Shown: positions 6,405 to 13,047, numbered from the stretch's first letter. The stretch: 24,320 nucleotides of DNA from an uncultured Oscillospiraceae bacterium (GCA_934636865.1 CAKUBI010000027.1:1-24320), one strand, 5' to 3'. Program-made: numbers and translations. The notes: a model not told the origin generated them from the letters alone.

Positions 6405-7683
6405 GGAATTCGTGCTTGCCATGCAGCAGCGCAGGGAGAGCGTCTGGCTCAATCCTGACGTGTGCGGCGCGGAGCAGACGCTTTCCACTCTGCCGCTCAC
6501 GCGCGCGGACGTGGACGACGCCGAAGCGCGCATGGAGCGCTTTGCGCCCTTTATCAAGAAGGCATTTCCCGAGACGGCGGAAAACCGCGGCCTGATCGAA
6601 TCTCCGCTCACCGAGATCCCCGCCATGCGCGCGTGGCTGAACGGGCAGAAGGCGGGCATTGCGGGCCGGCTCTTTTTAAAGCGCGACTGCGATTTGCCGG
6701 TGGCCGGCAGCGTCAAGGCGCGCGGCGGCTGCTATGAGGTGCTCAAATATACCGAGGATCTCGCGCTTGCGCACGGGCTTATCGAGCGGCGCGACGATTA
6801 CAGCGTGTTCGCCTCGCGCGCGTTCCGTGAGTTTTTCTCGCGCCGTCATCTGCATGTCGGCTCTACGGGCAACCTGGGGCTGAGCATCGGCATCATGGGC
6901 GCGGCGCTCGGCTATCAGGTCACGGTCCACATGAGCGCGGACGCGAAGCAGTGGAAAAAGGATCTCCTGCGCGAAAAGGGTGTGACGGTCCTCGAGTACG
7001 GCGCGGACTATTCCTACGCCGTGGCGGAGGGGCGCGCCCGCGCGGCGGAGGACCCGATGAGCCACTTTGTCGATGACGAGAACTCAAGAGATCTCTTCCT
7101 CGGCTACGCCGTGGCCGCGCGTCGGCTGAAAGCGCAGCTCGATGCGCAGGAGATCGCGGTGGATGCGATGAACCCGCTCTGCGTGTATATCCCATGCGGC
7201 GTCGGCGGCGCGCCGGGCGGCATCTGCTTTGGACTCAAGCAGGAGTTCGGCGACGCGGTGCAAGTCTTTTTCGTCGAGCCGACGGAGGCGCCCTGCATGC
7301 TGCTGGGACTTTCAAGCGGCGTGGGGAGCGGCATCTGCGTGCAGGATATCGGCCTGACTGGCCGCACGGCGGCGGACGGCCTTGCCGTGAGCCGCTGCTC
7401 GGACTTCGCGGCGAGGATGACAGCGCACCTTGTCTCCGGCGGCGTTACAGTCGCGGACGAGCGCCTTGTGCCGTATCTGCGCGCGCTGCGGGAAACGGAA
7501 GGCCTTTTTGCCGAGCCCTCGGCCTGCGCGGCCTTTATGGGTCCTGCGCGCTTTGCGGAAGCGGCGGCGGTCCTCGGCGGCGCGGCGGGGGAGAACGCCT
7601 GCCACATCGTCTGGGCGACGGGCGGCGCGCTCGTGCCGCAGTGCGAGCGCGAAAGGCTTTTGAACGCGTCGGATGTAAAATAA
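6391..7683 (+). CDS. dsdA: D-serine ammonia-lyase (D-serine dehydratase)
   Basis: The 430-residue product is a fold-type II PLP enzyme of the DsdA family, close to the usual length of about 440. The PLP lysine is K109 in AGSVKARGG, the phosphate-binding glycine loop is GSTGNLGLSIG, and the conserved YIPCGVGGAPGG and DGLAV segments follow. DsdA converts D-serine to pyruvate and ammonia in the cytoplasm, allowing detoxification or use as carbon source. I start at ATG 6391, ten bases after AGGAG (6377-6381); the longer open frame upstream lies inside yvcK in another frame. The 14-base overlap implies translational coupling with yvcK. No dsdC-like regulator or dsdX permease is adjacent. Confidence 0.92.
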   Translation: MLNNKEFVLAMQQRRESVWLNPDVCGAEQTLSTLPLTRADVDDAEARMERFAPFIKKAFPETAENRGLIESPLTEIPAMRAWLNGQKAGIAGRLFLKRDCDLPVAGSVKARGGCYEVLKYTEDLALAHGLIERRDDYSVFASRAFREFFSRRHLHVGSTGNLGLSIGIMGAALGYQVTVHMSADAKQWKKDLLREKGVTVLEYGADYSYAVAEGRARAAEDPMSHFVDDENSRDLFLGYAVAARRLKAQLDAQEIAVDAMNPLCVYIPCGVGGAPGGICFGLKQEFGDAVQVFFVEPTEAPCMLLGLSSGVGSGICVQDIGLTGRTAADGLAVSRCSDFAARMTAHLVSGGVTVADERLVPYLRALRETEGLFAEPSACAAFMGPARFAEAAAVLGGAAGENACHIVWATGGALVPQCERERLLNASDVK

Positions 7684-7690
7684 CGAAAAA

Positions 7691-7720
7691 ACCGCCCCCG
7701 CGATAGAGCGCGGGGGCGGT
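7691..7720. terminator. Bidirectional terminator between dsdA and the feo regulator
   Basis: ACCGCCCCCGCG (7691-7702), loop ATAGAG, CGCGGGGGCGGT (7709-7720): a perfect 12-bp GC-rich stem flanked by AAAAA on the left and TTTT on the right, placed between convergent genes. Confidence 0.93.
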
Positions 7721-7724
7721 TTTA

Positions 7725-8102
7725 TTAACCTTTATAAAGATTTTTCATGGCATGCTCGCAGATCGCTTCATAGGTCTGCTGGCTGATGTCGTGTTCGATC
7801 TTGCAGGCGTCCTCCTCGGCGGTCCTGGCGTCCACGCCGAGGGCGATGAGGAACTTTGTGAGCGTGTGGTGACGGTCGAGCATCTTGGCGGCGATGGCCA
7901 TGCCGCGGTCGGTCAGCGTGATGAGGCCGTCGCGGTCCATCTCGATGTAGCCGTTTTCGCGCAGGCGCTTGGTCGCGTAGGTCACGCTGGGCTTGGTCAC
8001 GCCGAGGTGGTCGGCAACGTCCACCGAGCGGATGTAGCCATGCTGCTCTTTCATCATCAGCATGGACTCAAGATAGTCCTCGGAGGCTTTTTGAATTTTC
8101 AT
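7725..8102 (-). CDS. DtxR/MntR-family metal-dependent transcriptional regulator
   Basis: A 125-residue one-domain-plus-dimerisation regulator lacking the SH3-like third domain of DtxR. A winged helix (SVDVADHLGVTKPSVTYATKRL, then GYIEMDRDGLITLTDRG) is followed by a metal-binding dimer domain. Ligand candidates from the chosen start are D9, E12, H78 or H79, C100, E103, H104. With this start the numbering falls one off that of B. subtilis MntR (8, 11, 77, 99, 102, 103), which supports the ATG at 8102. The ATG at 8123 would leave only about 11 nt of leader and no Shine-Dalgarno. It is divergent from the feo genes, and both promoters carry the same box, so autoregulated, metal-dependent repression of iron uptake is the likely role (inference). 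Confidence 0.88.
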   Translation of the reverse strand: MKIQKASEDYLESMLMMKEQHGYIRSVDVADHLGVTKPSVTYATKRLRENGYIEMDRDGLITLTDRGMAIAAKMLDRHHTLTKFLIALGVDARTAEEDACKIEHDISQQTYEAICEHAMKNLYKG

Positions 8103-8140
8103 GTGCGGTTTCACCAACTTCATCGTAAAAGGTCAATTAC

Positions 8141-8169
8141 AGATTAACACGCTCTAACTAAAAAAGCAA
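8141..8169 (-). promoter_or_regulatory. Predicted promoter of the metal regulator gene
   Basis: Minus strand TTGCTT (8169-8164), 17-base spacer, TAATCT (8146-8141) preceded by TGT (extended -10). The regulator box 8143-8158 overlaps its spacer and -10. Confidence 0.55.
8143..8158 (-). promoter_or_regulatory. Operator-like box 1 (regulator promoter)
   Basis: Minus strand GTTAGAGCGTGTTAAT, a GTTA-N8-TAAC-like 16-mer (last base differs), overlapping the spacer and -10 of the regulator promoter. A bound repressor here would block its own gene. Confidence 0.55.
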
Positions 8170-8196
8170 GCATTAAAAAAATGTTTGCAAAACCTC

Positions 8197-8225
8197 TTGA
8201 CAAAATGGGTTAGAGCGATTAAACT
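8197..8225 (+). promoter_or_regulatory. Predicted promoter of the feo operon
   Basis: TTGACA (8197-8202, perfect -35), 17-base spacer, TAAACT (8220-8225). The transcript start is predicted near 8232, leaving a leader of about 105 nt before feoA. Confidence 0.7.
8209..8224 (+). promoter_or_regulatory. Operator-like box 2 (feo promoter)
   Basis: GTTAGAGCGATTAAAC lies between the -35 and -10 of the feo promoter, at the same relative place as box 1 in the divergent promoter; the first nine bases (GTTAGAGCG) are identical to box 1. Confidence 0.6.
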
Positions 8226-8236
8226 TACGGGCGAAA

Positions 8237-8252
8237 GTTAAACGGAGCTAAC
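8237..8252 (+). promoter_or_regulatory. Operator-like box 3 (start of feo leader)
   Basis: GTTAAACGGAGCTAAC, an exact GTTA-N8-TAAC box, beginning about five bases after the predicted transcript start. It differs from box 4 at only two of sixteen bases. Confidence 0.55.
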
Positions 8253-8260
8253 TGCAAAGC

Positions 8261-8291
8261 GCCAAAACGGCTGGGAACCGGCTGTTTTGGC
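8261..8291 (+). other. 14-bp leader hairpin in the feo 5' UTR
   Basis: GCCAAAACGGCTGG (8261-8274), GAA loop, CCGGCTGTTTTGGC (8278-8291): all fourteen pairs form, two of them G-U. It lies exactly between boxes 3 and 4 and has no U-tract behind it, so it is not a simple terminator. Possible roles are transcript stabilisation, protein binding, or DNA cruciform spacing of two operators. Confidence 0.55.
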
Positions 8292-8299
8292 ATCTGCAC

Positions 8300-8315
8300 G
8301 TTAAATAGAGCTAAC
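8300..8315 (+). promoter_or_regulatory. Operator-like box 4 (before feoA)
   Basis: GTTAAATAGAGCTAAC, an exact GTTA-N8-TAAC box, ending just before the feoA ribosome binding site (GGAGGG, about 8322-8327). Confidence 0.55.
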
Positions 8316-8336
8316 AGAAGCGGAGGGATATGAAAT

Positions 8337-8549
8337 ATGATGCCGCTGACACTGGCAAATGCCGGAGAAGAGAATACCATCCTGAAGGTGGGCGGGAGCC
8401 CTGAGGTCAAAAAGCACCTGGAGGATCTGGGCTTCGTCGCCGGAGGAACGGTGAGCATCGTGTCGTCTCTGGGCGGGAACGTGATCGTCAAGGTCAAGGA
8501 AGCCCGCGTCGCGATCAGCGAAGAGATGGCGCGCAGAATCATGATTTGA
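8337..8549 (+). CDS. feoA: FeoA-domain protein 1
   Basis: A 70-residue SH3-like FeoA protein: PLTLANAGEENTILKVGG, KKHLEDLGFVAGGTVSIVS, GGNVIVKVKEARVAISEEMARRIMI. FeoA is a small cytoplasmic partner needed for FeoB-driven ferrous iron uptake. GGAGGG lies nine bases before ATG 8337; a second ATG follows immediately in frame. It is the first gene of the feo operon and is followed 27 bases later by a second FeoA gene of different sequence. Two tandem FeoA genes before FeoB are common in clostridia, and their division of labour is not known from sequence. Confidence 0.9.
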   Translation: MMPLTLANAGEENTILKVGGSPEVKKHLEDLGFVAGGTVSIVSSLGGNVIVKVKEARVAISEEMARRIMI

Positions 8550-8576
8550 TATTTTTAGCATAAAAGGAGAGAGATT

Positions 8577-8798
8577 ATGAAAACATTGCGTGAAGTCAAG
8601 ATCGGCGAGACGGCCAAGGTCGTCAAGCTCCACGGCGAGGGCCCTGTCAAGCGCCGCATCATGGATATGGGCATCACCAAGGGCGTTGAGGTCTATGTCC
8701 GCAAGGTGGCTCCCCTGGGCGACCCGATGGAGGTCACCGTGCGCGGCTACGAGCTGTCGCTGCGCAAGGCGGATACCGAAATGATCGAAGTGGAGTAA
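8577..8798 (+). CDS. feoA: FeoA-domain protein 2
   Basis: A 73-residue FeoA protein (LREVKIGETAKVVKLHG, RRIMDMGITKGVEVYVRKVAPLGDP, VTVRGYELSLRKADTEMIEV). The segment MDMGITKGVEVYVRK.APLGDP is the conserved FeoA core and is closer to the canonical family than the first copy. It carries AAGGAGAGAG before its ATG, lies between feoA1 and feoB and is presumably co-transcribed. Codon use matches the neighbours. The 52-base gap to feoB contains operator-like box 5. Confidence 0.93.
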   Translation: MKTLREVKIGETAKVVKLHGEGPVKRRIMDMGITKGVEVYVRKVAPLGDPMEVTVRGYELSLRKADTEMIEVE

Positions 8799-8813
8799 TT
8801 GATTTCTATAGAA

Positions 8814-8829
8814 GTTAAGGGTACTTAAC
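8814..8829 (+). promoter_or_regulatory. Operator-like box 5 (directly before feoB)
   Basis: GTTAAGGGTACTTAAC is an exact GTTA-N8-TAAC box with perfect six-base arms (GTTAAG/CTTAAC). It ends six bases before the feoB Shine-Dalgarno (AAGGAG). A weak -35-like TTGATT lies at 8799-8804, so an internal promoter is possible but not convincing. Confidence 0.5.
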
Positions 8830-8850
8830 AAAAAGGAGCAGTAAAAGAAG

Positions 8851-11337
8851 ATGGAAAAGCAGATCAAAATTGCCCTCGCGGGCAACCCCAACTGCGGTAA
8901 GACGACGCTTTTTAACGCGCTCACCGGTTCCAACCAGTTCGTCGGTAACTGGCCCGGCGTCACCGTGGAGAAGAAGGAAGGCAAGCTCAAAAAGCACGAT
9001 GACGTGGTCATCATGGACCTTCCCGGTATCTATTCCCTGTCCCCCTACACGCTTGAGGAGGTTGTCGCCCGTAACTATCTGATCGGCGAGCGTCCCGACG
9101 CCATCCTGAACATCATCGACGGTACGAACCTCGAGCGCAACCTGTATCTGACCACCCAGCTCACCGAGCTCGGCATCCCCGTGGTCATCGCCATCAACAT
9201 GATGGACGTTGTCCGCAAGAACGGCGATCAGATCAACGTCAAGGAGCTCTCCCGCGAGCTCGGCTGCGAGATCATCGAGATCTCCGCGCTCAAGGGCGAC
9301 GGCGTTATGGACGCGGCCGAGGCTGCCGTCCGCGCCGCCAAGGGCACCAAGACCATCCCGATGCACACCTTCTCCGGCCCCGTTGAGCACGCCATCGCCC
9401 ACATCGAGGAGGCGGCGGTGCACAACATGCCCGAGGAGCAGCAGCGCTGGTACGCCATCAAGATCTTCGAGCGCGACGATAAGGTGCTCGAGCAGCTCAA
9501 GGTCCCCACGGAGACGATGAACCACATCGAGGAGGACATCAAGGCCGCCGAGACCGAGCTCGACGACGATGCCGAGAGCATCATCACCAACGAGCGCTAT
9601 GTATACATCGCCCAGCTCATCAAGGGCTGCTACAAGAAGAAAAAGGCCGGCGAGCTGTCTGCCTCCGATAAGATCGATAAGATCGTGACGAACCGCTGGC
9701 TGGGCCTGCCCATCTTCGCGGCTGTGATGTTCCTTGTTTACTACATCGCCATGGTCGCCGTCGGCGCGCCCGCGACCGACTGGGCGAACGACGGCCTGTT
9801 CGGCGACGGCTGGCACCTGCTGGGCATCGGCTCCGCCGCCTACGGCGAGGCGAGCGACGATTACACCGCCGCGACCGAGGCTGCCGACGCGTTCGTCGGT
9901 CTCGACATGGAGGATGAGAGCTTCGACGCCGATGCGGCGCTCGAGGAGCTCAAGGCCTATCAGCCCACCTCCGACACCGCCACCGTCGATGTCGAGGATG
10001 AAGAGACCCTCGCCATCAACGAGATGACCGCTTACTATGACGCCATCCCCGAGGACGCCGATGAGGATTCCACCGTCGGCATGACCTATGTGGACGCCGT
10101 CAGCTACTTCGAAGAGAACGGCTTTGACGAGCCCGACCCGGCCGACTACGGCGTGTGGGTCCCCGGCGTGCCCGTTCTGATCGGCGATGCGCTTGACGCT
10201 GCCGGTACGGCGGACTGGCTCAACGGCCTGATCCTTGACGGTATCGTCGCCGGTGTCGGCGCGGTGCTCGGCTTCGTGCCGCAGATGCTCGTTCTGTTCC
10301 TGATGCTCGCCTTCCTCGAGGCCTGCGGCTATATGGCCCGTATCGCCTTCGTTCTGGACCGTATCTTCCGCAAGTTCGGCCTTTCCGGCAAGTCCTTCAT
10401 CCCGATGCTCGTCGGCGTCGGCTGCGGCGTTCCGGGCATCATGGCCTCCCGTACCATCGAGAACGAGCGTGACCGCCGCATGACGATCATGACCACCACG
10501 TTCATCCCCTGCGGCGCGAAGGTGCCGTTTATCGCGATGATCGCCGGCGCGCTCTTCGGCGGCAGCGCCATTGTCTCCACCTCCGCTTACTTCATCGGCA
10601 TGGCCGCCATCATCATCTCCGGCATCATGCTCAAGAAGACCAGGATGTTCTCCGGCGATCCTGCTCCCTTCGTTATGGAGCTGCCCGCCTACCACTGGCC
10701 GACCCTCGGCAACGTGCTCCGCTCCATGTGGGAGCGCGGCTGGTCGTTCATCAAGAAGGCCGGTACCATCATCCTGCTTTCCACTATCTTCGTCTGGTTC
10801 ACCACGTACTTCGGCTGGGTGGACGGCACGTTCCAGATGCTCACTGAGGATCAGATCGACTCCTCCATCCTTGCCAAGATCGGCAACCTGATCGCCTGGA
10901 TATTCATCCCGCTCGGCTGGGGCAACTGGCAGGCGACCGTCGCCTCCATCACCGGCCTTGTCGCCAAGGAGAACATCGTCGGTACGCTCGGCATCCTCTA
11001 CGGCGGCGGCGATATGACCGTGTACCAGAACATCGCGGCGGCCTTCACCGGCATCACCGGCTACTCCTTCCTCGTGTTCAACCTGCTGTGCGCTCCGTGC
11101 TTCGCTGCCATCGGCGCGATCAAGCGTGAGATGAACAACGCGAAGTGGACCTGGTTCGCCATCGGCTATCAGTGCGGCTTTGCTTACCTCGTCGCCCTGA
11201 TGATCAACCAGTTCGGCAACGCCCTCACCGGCGGCCTGAACGTCGTCGGCCTGATCGCTGCCATCGCGGTGCTCGCCCTGATCATCTACATGCTCTTCAA
11301 GCCCTACAAGGAAGCCACCAAGCTGAGCAGCAAGTAA
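8851..11337 (+). CDS. feoB: Ferrous iron transport protein B (FeoB)
   Basis: The 828-residue protein has the FeoB layout. The N-terminal G domain shows G1 GNPNCGKT (11-18), G2 region GNWPGVTVEKKEG, G3 DLPG (56-59) and G4 NMMD (116-119). A helical spacer domain follows to about 275, then the membrane part starts with a first helix at about 285-305. The gate motifs MARIAFVLDRIFRKFGLSGKSFIPMLVGVGCGVPGIM and CGAKVPF are present. It imports Fe(II) across the cytoplasmic membrane. Odd: the loop after helix 1 (about 306-455) is some 100 residues longer than in E. coli FeoB, and residues 328-434 contain 33 Asp/Glu and a single Lys. AAGGAG precedes the ATG. Confidence 0.96.
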   Translation: MEKQIKIALAGNPNCGKTTLFNALTGSNQFVGNWPGVTVEKKEGKLKKHDDVVIMDLPGIYSLSPYTLEEVVARNYLIGERPDAILNIIDGTNLERNLYLTTQLTELGIPVVIAINMMDVVRKNGDQINVKELSRELGCEIIEISALKGDGVMDAAEAAVRAAKGTKTIPMHTFSGPVEHAIAHIEEAAVHNMPEEQQRWYAIKIFERDDKVLEQLKVPTETMNHIEEDIKAAETELDDDAESIITNERYVYIAQLIKGCYKKKKAGELSASDKIDKIVTNRWLGLPIFAAVMFLVYYIAMVAVGAPATDWANDGLFGDGWHLLGIGSAAYGEASDDYTAATEAADAFVGLDMEDESFDADAALEELKAYQPTSDTATVDVEDEETLAINEMTAYYDAIPEDADEDSTVGMTYVDAVSYFEENGFDEPDPADYGVWVPGVPVLIGDALDAAGTADWLNGLILDGIVAGVGAVLGFVPQMLVLFLMLAFLEACGYMARIAFVLDRIFRKFGLSGKSFIPMLVGVGCGVPGIMASRTIENERDRRMTIMTTTFIPCGAKVPFIAMIAGALFGGSAIVSTSAYFIGMAAIIISGIMLKKTRMFSGDPAPFVMELPAYHWPTLGNVLRSMWERGWSFIKKAGTIILLSTIFVWFTTYFGWVDGTFQMLTEDQIDSSILAKIGNLIAWIFIPLGWGNWQATVASITGLVAKENIVGTLGILYGGGDMTVYQNIAAAFTGITGYSFLVFNLLCAPCFAAIGAIKREMNNAKWTWFAIGYQCGFAYLVALMINQFGNALTGGLNVVGLIAAIAVLALIIYMLFKPYKEATKLSSK

Positions 11338-11377
11338 TTCCCTGACACAGATACCTTCCCGAAAGGAGTGAATTTCC

Positions 11378-11554
11378 ATGTTGAATTGGGTGACCGCAAA
11401 CCTGTCAACGATCATCGTCTCTGCTATCCTGCTTGCCATAATCATTGCTACCTCCACCTATCTTATCCGGCAGAGAAAGAGGGAAAGAAACTCCTGCGGC
11501 TGTAACTGTGCGCACTGCGCCATGCACGGCGGGTGCCACAGTAAGCAGCAATAA
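11378..11554 (+). CDS. FeoB-associated Cys-rich membrane protein
   Basis: A 58-residue protein: one hydrophobic helix (residues about 9-30, STIIVSAILLAIIIATSTYL), a basic stop-transfer stretch RQRKRER, then a Cys cluster CGCNCAHC and a final GGCH. This is the layout of the short FeoB-associated Cys-rich proteins (FeoC-like position) found behind feoB in Bacillota. The Cys cluster probably faces the cytoplasm and could hold or hand over iron; this is inference. GAAAGGAG lies nine bases before the ATG; the gene begins 40 bases after feoB. Confidence 0.88.
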   Translation: MLNWVTANLSTIIVSAILLAIIIATSTYLIRQRKRERNSCGCNCAHCAMHGGCHSKQQ

Positions 11555-11561
11555 ATAGTGA

Positions 11562-11596
11562 CAGGAGACGCGGGACCTATCCACCCGCGTCTCCTG
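11562..11596 (+). other. Intra-operon 13-bp hairpin
   Basis: CAGGAGACGCGGG (11562-11574) pairs perfectly with CCCGCGTCTCCTG (11584-11596), nine-base loop. No U-tract follows (AAGCGCATG), so it is more likely an mRNA stability or processing element than a terminator. It begins eight bases after the Cys-rich gene. Confidence 0.6.
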
Positions 11597-11621
11597 AAGC
11601 GCATGAAAGGAGACCATTCAA

Positions 11622-11879
11622 ATGATTGAAACCATCGTAAAGATCGACGGTATGATGTGCGGCATGTGCGAATCGCACATCAGCGACGCCATCCGCAATG
11701 CCTTTGCCGTCAAGAAGGTCTCCGCTTCACACAGCAAGGGCGAGGCGGACATCATCAGCGAGCAGCCGCTCGACGAGCGGAAGCTGCGCGAGGTCATCGG
11801 CAAGACCGGCTACGACTTTGTATCCGTCAGCGCCAAGCCTTACGAAAAGCGCGGCCTGTTCGGCTTTCTGAAAAAGTAA
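11622..11879 (+). CDS. Heavy-metal-associated (HMA) domain protein
   Basis: An 85-residue cytoplasmic HMA domain. The ferredoxin-like fold starts MIETIVKIDGMMCGMC, with the metal-binding CxxC at Cys16 and Cys19 (family consensus GMTCxxC), then helix ESHISDAIRNAF, strand KVSASHSKGEADI, and helix DERKLREVIGKTGYDFVSVSA, followed by a basic tail GLFGFLKK. It resembles CopZ-type copper chaperones, but the motif is MCGMC rather than TCxHC. It stands in an iron-uptake locus with no copper ATPase nearby, so the metal is uncertain. Its own RBS (AAAGGAG) lies behind the hairpin at 11562-11596. Confidence 0.85.
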   Translation: MIETIVKIDGMMCGMCESHISDAIRNAFAVKKVSASHSKGEADIISEQPLDERKLREVIGKTGYDFVSVSAKPYEKRGLFGFLKK

Positions 11880-11894
11880 AGCACAAAAGAAAAA

Positions 11895-11918
11895 AGCCTG
11901 ACTCGGAAGAGCCAGGCT
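11895..11918 (+). terminator. Terminator of the feo operon
   Basis: AGCCTGACTC (11895-11904), GGAA loop, GAGCCAGGCT (11909-11918), one mismatch, preceded by A-run and followed by ATTTTGTC. The convergent lysR gene ends at 11941, so it may serve both strands. Confidence 0.85.
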
Positions 11919-11940
11919 ATTTTGTCATATTTTGGAGGGA

Positions 11941-12870
11941 TCACAGCGCCGCGTCGTGCTTTCTCTTGCGCTTGCAGCTTTTCAAAAAGTCGATGAACTT
12001 CTGCTCTGTGCGCGTGAAGCTGCACCCGCGCAGTGTGATGAGATAGATGTCGCGCTTGAGCGCGTTGTGGTCCATTTCAAATGCGAGCAGCGTGCCGTTT
12101 TCAACCTCCTGCTCCACGGCGAGCGTCGAGAGGATCGAAATGCCCACACCGCTGATGACCATGCGCTTGATGGCCTCGGGATCGTCCACGCGGGCCACGA
12201 CGTTGAGCGAGTCAGGGGAAAGGCCAAGGCTCCGGATATAGTTCTGCACGCTGCGGTCCGTGCCCGAGCCCTCCTCGCGCGTGACGATCGGGTAGGAGAG
12301 CAGGTCGCGGCCGTAGCTGCCGCTTTCCTTGAGCTGGCGGTAGTGCGCGGTATTCGGCGTGACGAGCACCAGCTTGTCCTCCGCCAGAGGGAAGTAATCG
12401 ACGATGTGCGGCTCGCTGATCGCGCCGACGAAGCCGAGCGAGATCTCGCCGTCCTTGAGCATCTGGTGCACCTGGGCGCTGTCGCCCCGGCGCAGAGAAT
12501 AGCGGAAGTCCTTCTCTTTTTTGAGGAAGGCGGCGAGATAGTCCGGCAGCAGATACTGCCCCGGCACGGTGGACGCGCCGAGCGAAAGCGTCTGCCCCGC
12601 CTTTTCCGCGGCGAAGAGCGTGCGCAGCGTGTCGCAGTCGCCGAGAATGCGCTTGGCGATGGGGTAGACCTGCTCGCCGTCCGCGGTCAGACGGACGTGG
12701 CGGCGGTTGCTGCGCACAAACAGCTCCTTGCCCAGCGCCTGCTCCAAAAGACTGATGTGTGCGCTGATGGTGGACTGATTGAAGAAAAGCTCCTCCGCGG
12801 CGCGGGTAAATCCGCCGTGCTCCACCACAGCGACAAAGACCTCGAGCTGCTTGAGACTGATATCATTCAT
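11941..12870 (-). CDS. LysR-family transcriptional regulator
   Basis: A 309-residue protein of standard LysR length. The N-terminal winged helix is clear: LKQLEVFVAVVEHGGFTRAA, then ELFFNQSTISAHISLLEQALG, LFVRSNRRHVRLTADGE. A periplasmic-binding-like effector domain follows (LSLGASTVPGQYLLPDYLAAF, GEISLGFVGA, GVGISILSTLAVEQEV). The C-terminus is basic (KSCKRKRKHDAAL). It is divergent from the ATP-grasp/PHP/deacetylase operon, the usual position for a LysR regulator and its target, and the shared intergenic region holds a T-N11-A site. The effector cannot be read from sequence. Confidence 0.93.
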   Translation of the reverse strand: MNDISLKQLEVFVAVVEHGGFTRAAEELFFNQSTISAHISLLEQALGKELFVRSNRRHVRLTADGEQVYPIAKRILGDCDTLRTLFAAEKAGQTLSLGASTVPGQYLLPDYLAAFLKKEKDFRYSLRRGDSAQVHQMLKDGEISLGFVGAISEPHIVDYFPLAEDKLVLVTPNTAHYRQLKESGSYGRDLLSYPIVTREEGSGTDRSVQNYIRSLGLSPDSLNVVARVDDPEAIKRMVISGVGISILSTLAVEQEVENGTLLAFEMDHNALKRDIYLITLRGCSFTRTEQKFIDFLKSCKRKRKHDAAL

Positions 12871-12923
12871 GAGACGCGACCGCCTTTCCAGAGTGCCGAA
12901 ACGGCAAAAAACATCATATTAAA

Positions 12924-12952
12924 ACAATAGCACAGCCCGCCTTGAAAAGCAA
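12924..12952 (-). promoter_or_regulatory. Predicted promoter of the lysR-type gene
   Basis: Minus strand TTGCTT (12952-12947), 17-base spacer, TATTGT (12929-12924) preceded by TGC (extended -10). Leader of about 47 nt. Confidence 0.55.
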
Positions 12953-12959
12953 GGAGAAC

Positions 12960-12976
12960 TATTGATTTTTTCGATA
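12960..12976. promoter_or_regulatory. Candidate LysR box (TAT-N11-ATA)
   Basis: TAT at 12960-12962 and ATA at 12974-12976, separated by eleven bases, matching the T-N11-A core of LysR-type binding sites. It lies just upstream of the lysR -35 and about 43 bases before the -35 of the divergent operon. Confidence 0.4.
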
Positions 12977-13018
12977 AGAAAAATTCAACACCGATATTAC
13001 AATGACGCGAGGGAACGC

Positions 13019-13047
13019 TTGCATTTTGCGGGGGGATTTGGTATCAT
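13019..13047 (+). promoter_or_regulatory. Predicted promoter of the ATP-grasp operon
   Basis: TTGCAT (13019-13024), 17-base spacer, TATCAT (13042-13047) preceded by TGG (extended -10). Start predicted near 13054. Confidence 0.65.

Noticed and set aside
8166..8188. GCAAGCATT/AATGTTTGC imperfect palindrome between the divergent feo promoters
   Set aside because: A/T-rich, one mismatch, and without similarity to the GTTA-N8-TAAC boxes; left as possible spacer structure only.
8815..11457. Very long open frame antisense to feoB (880 codons), and similar long antisense frames opposite yvcK, the deacetylase and the TIGR03960 gene
   Set aside because: They arise from GC-rich codon bias on the opposite strand; the translations are low-complexity (His/Asp/Val/Gly or Arg-rich) with no domain, and the sense genes are certain.
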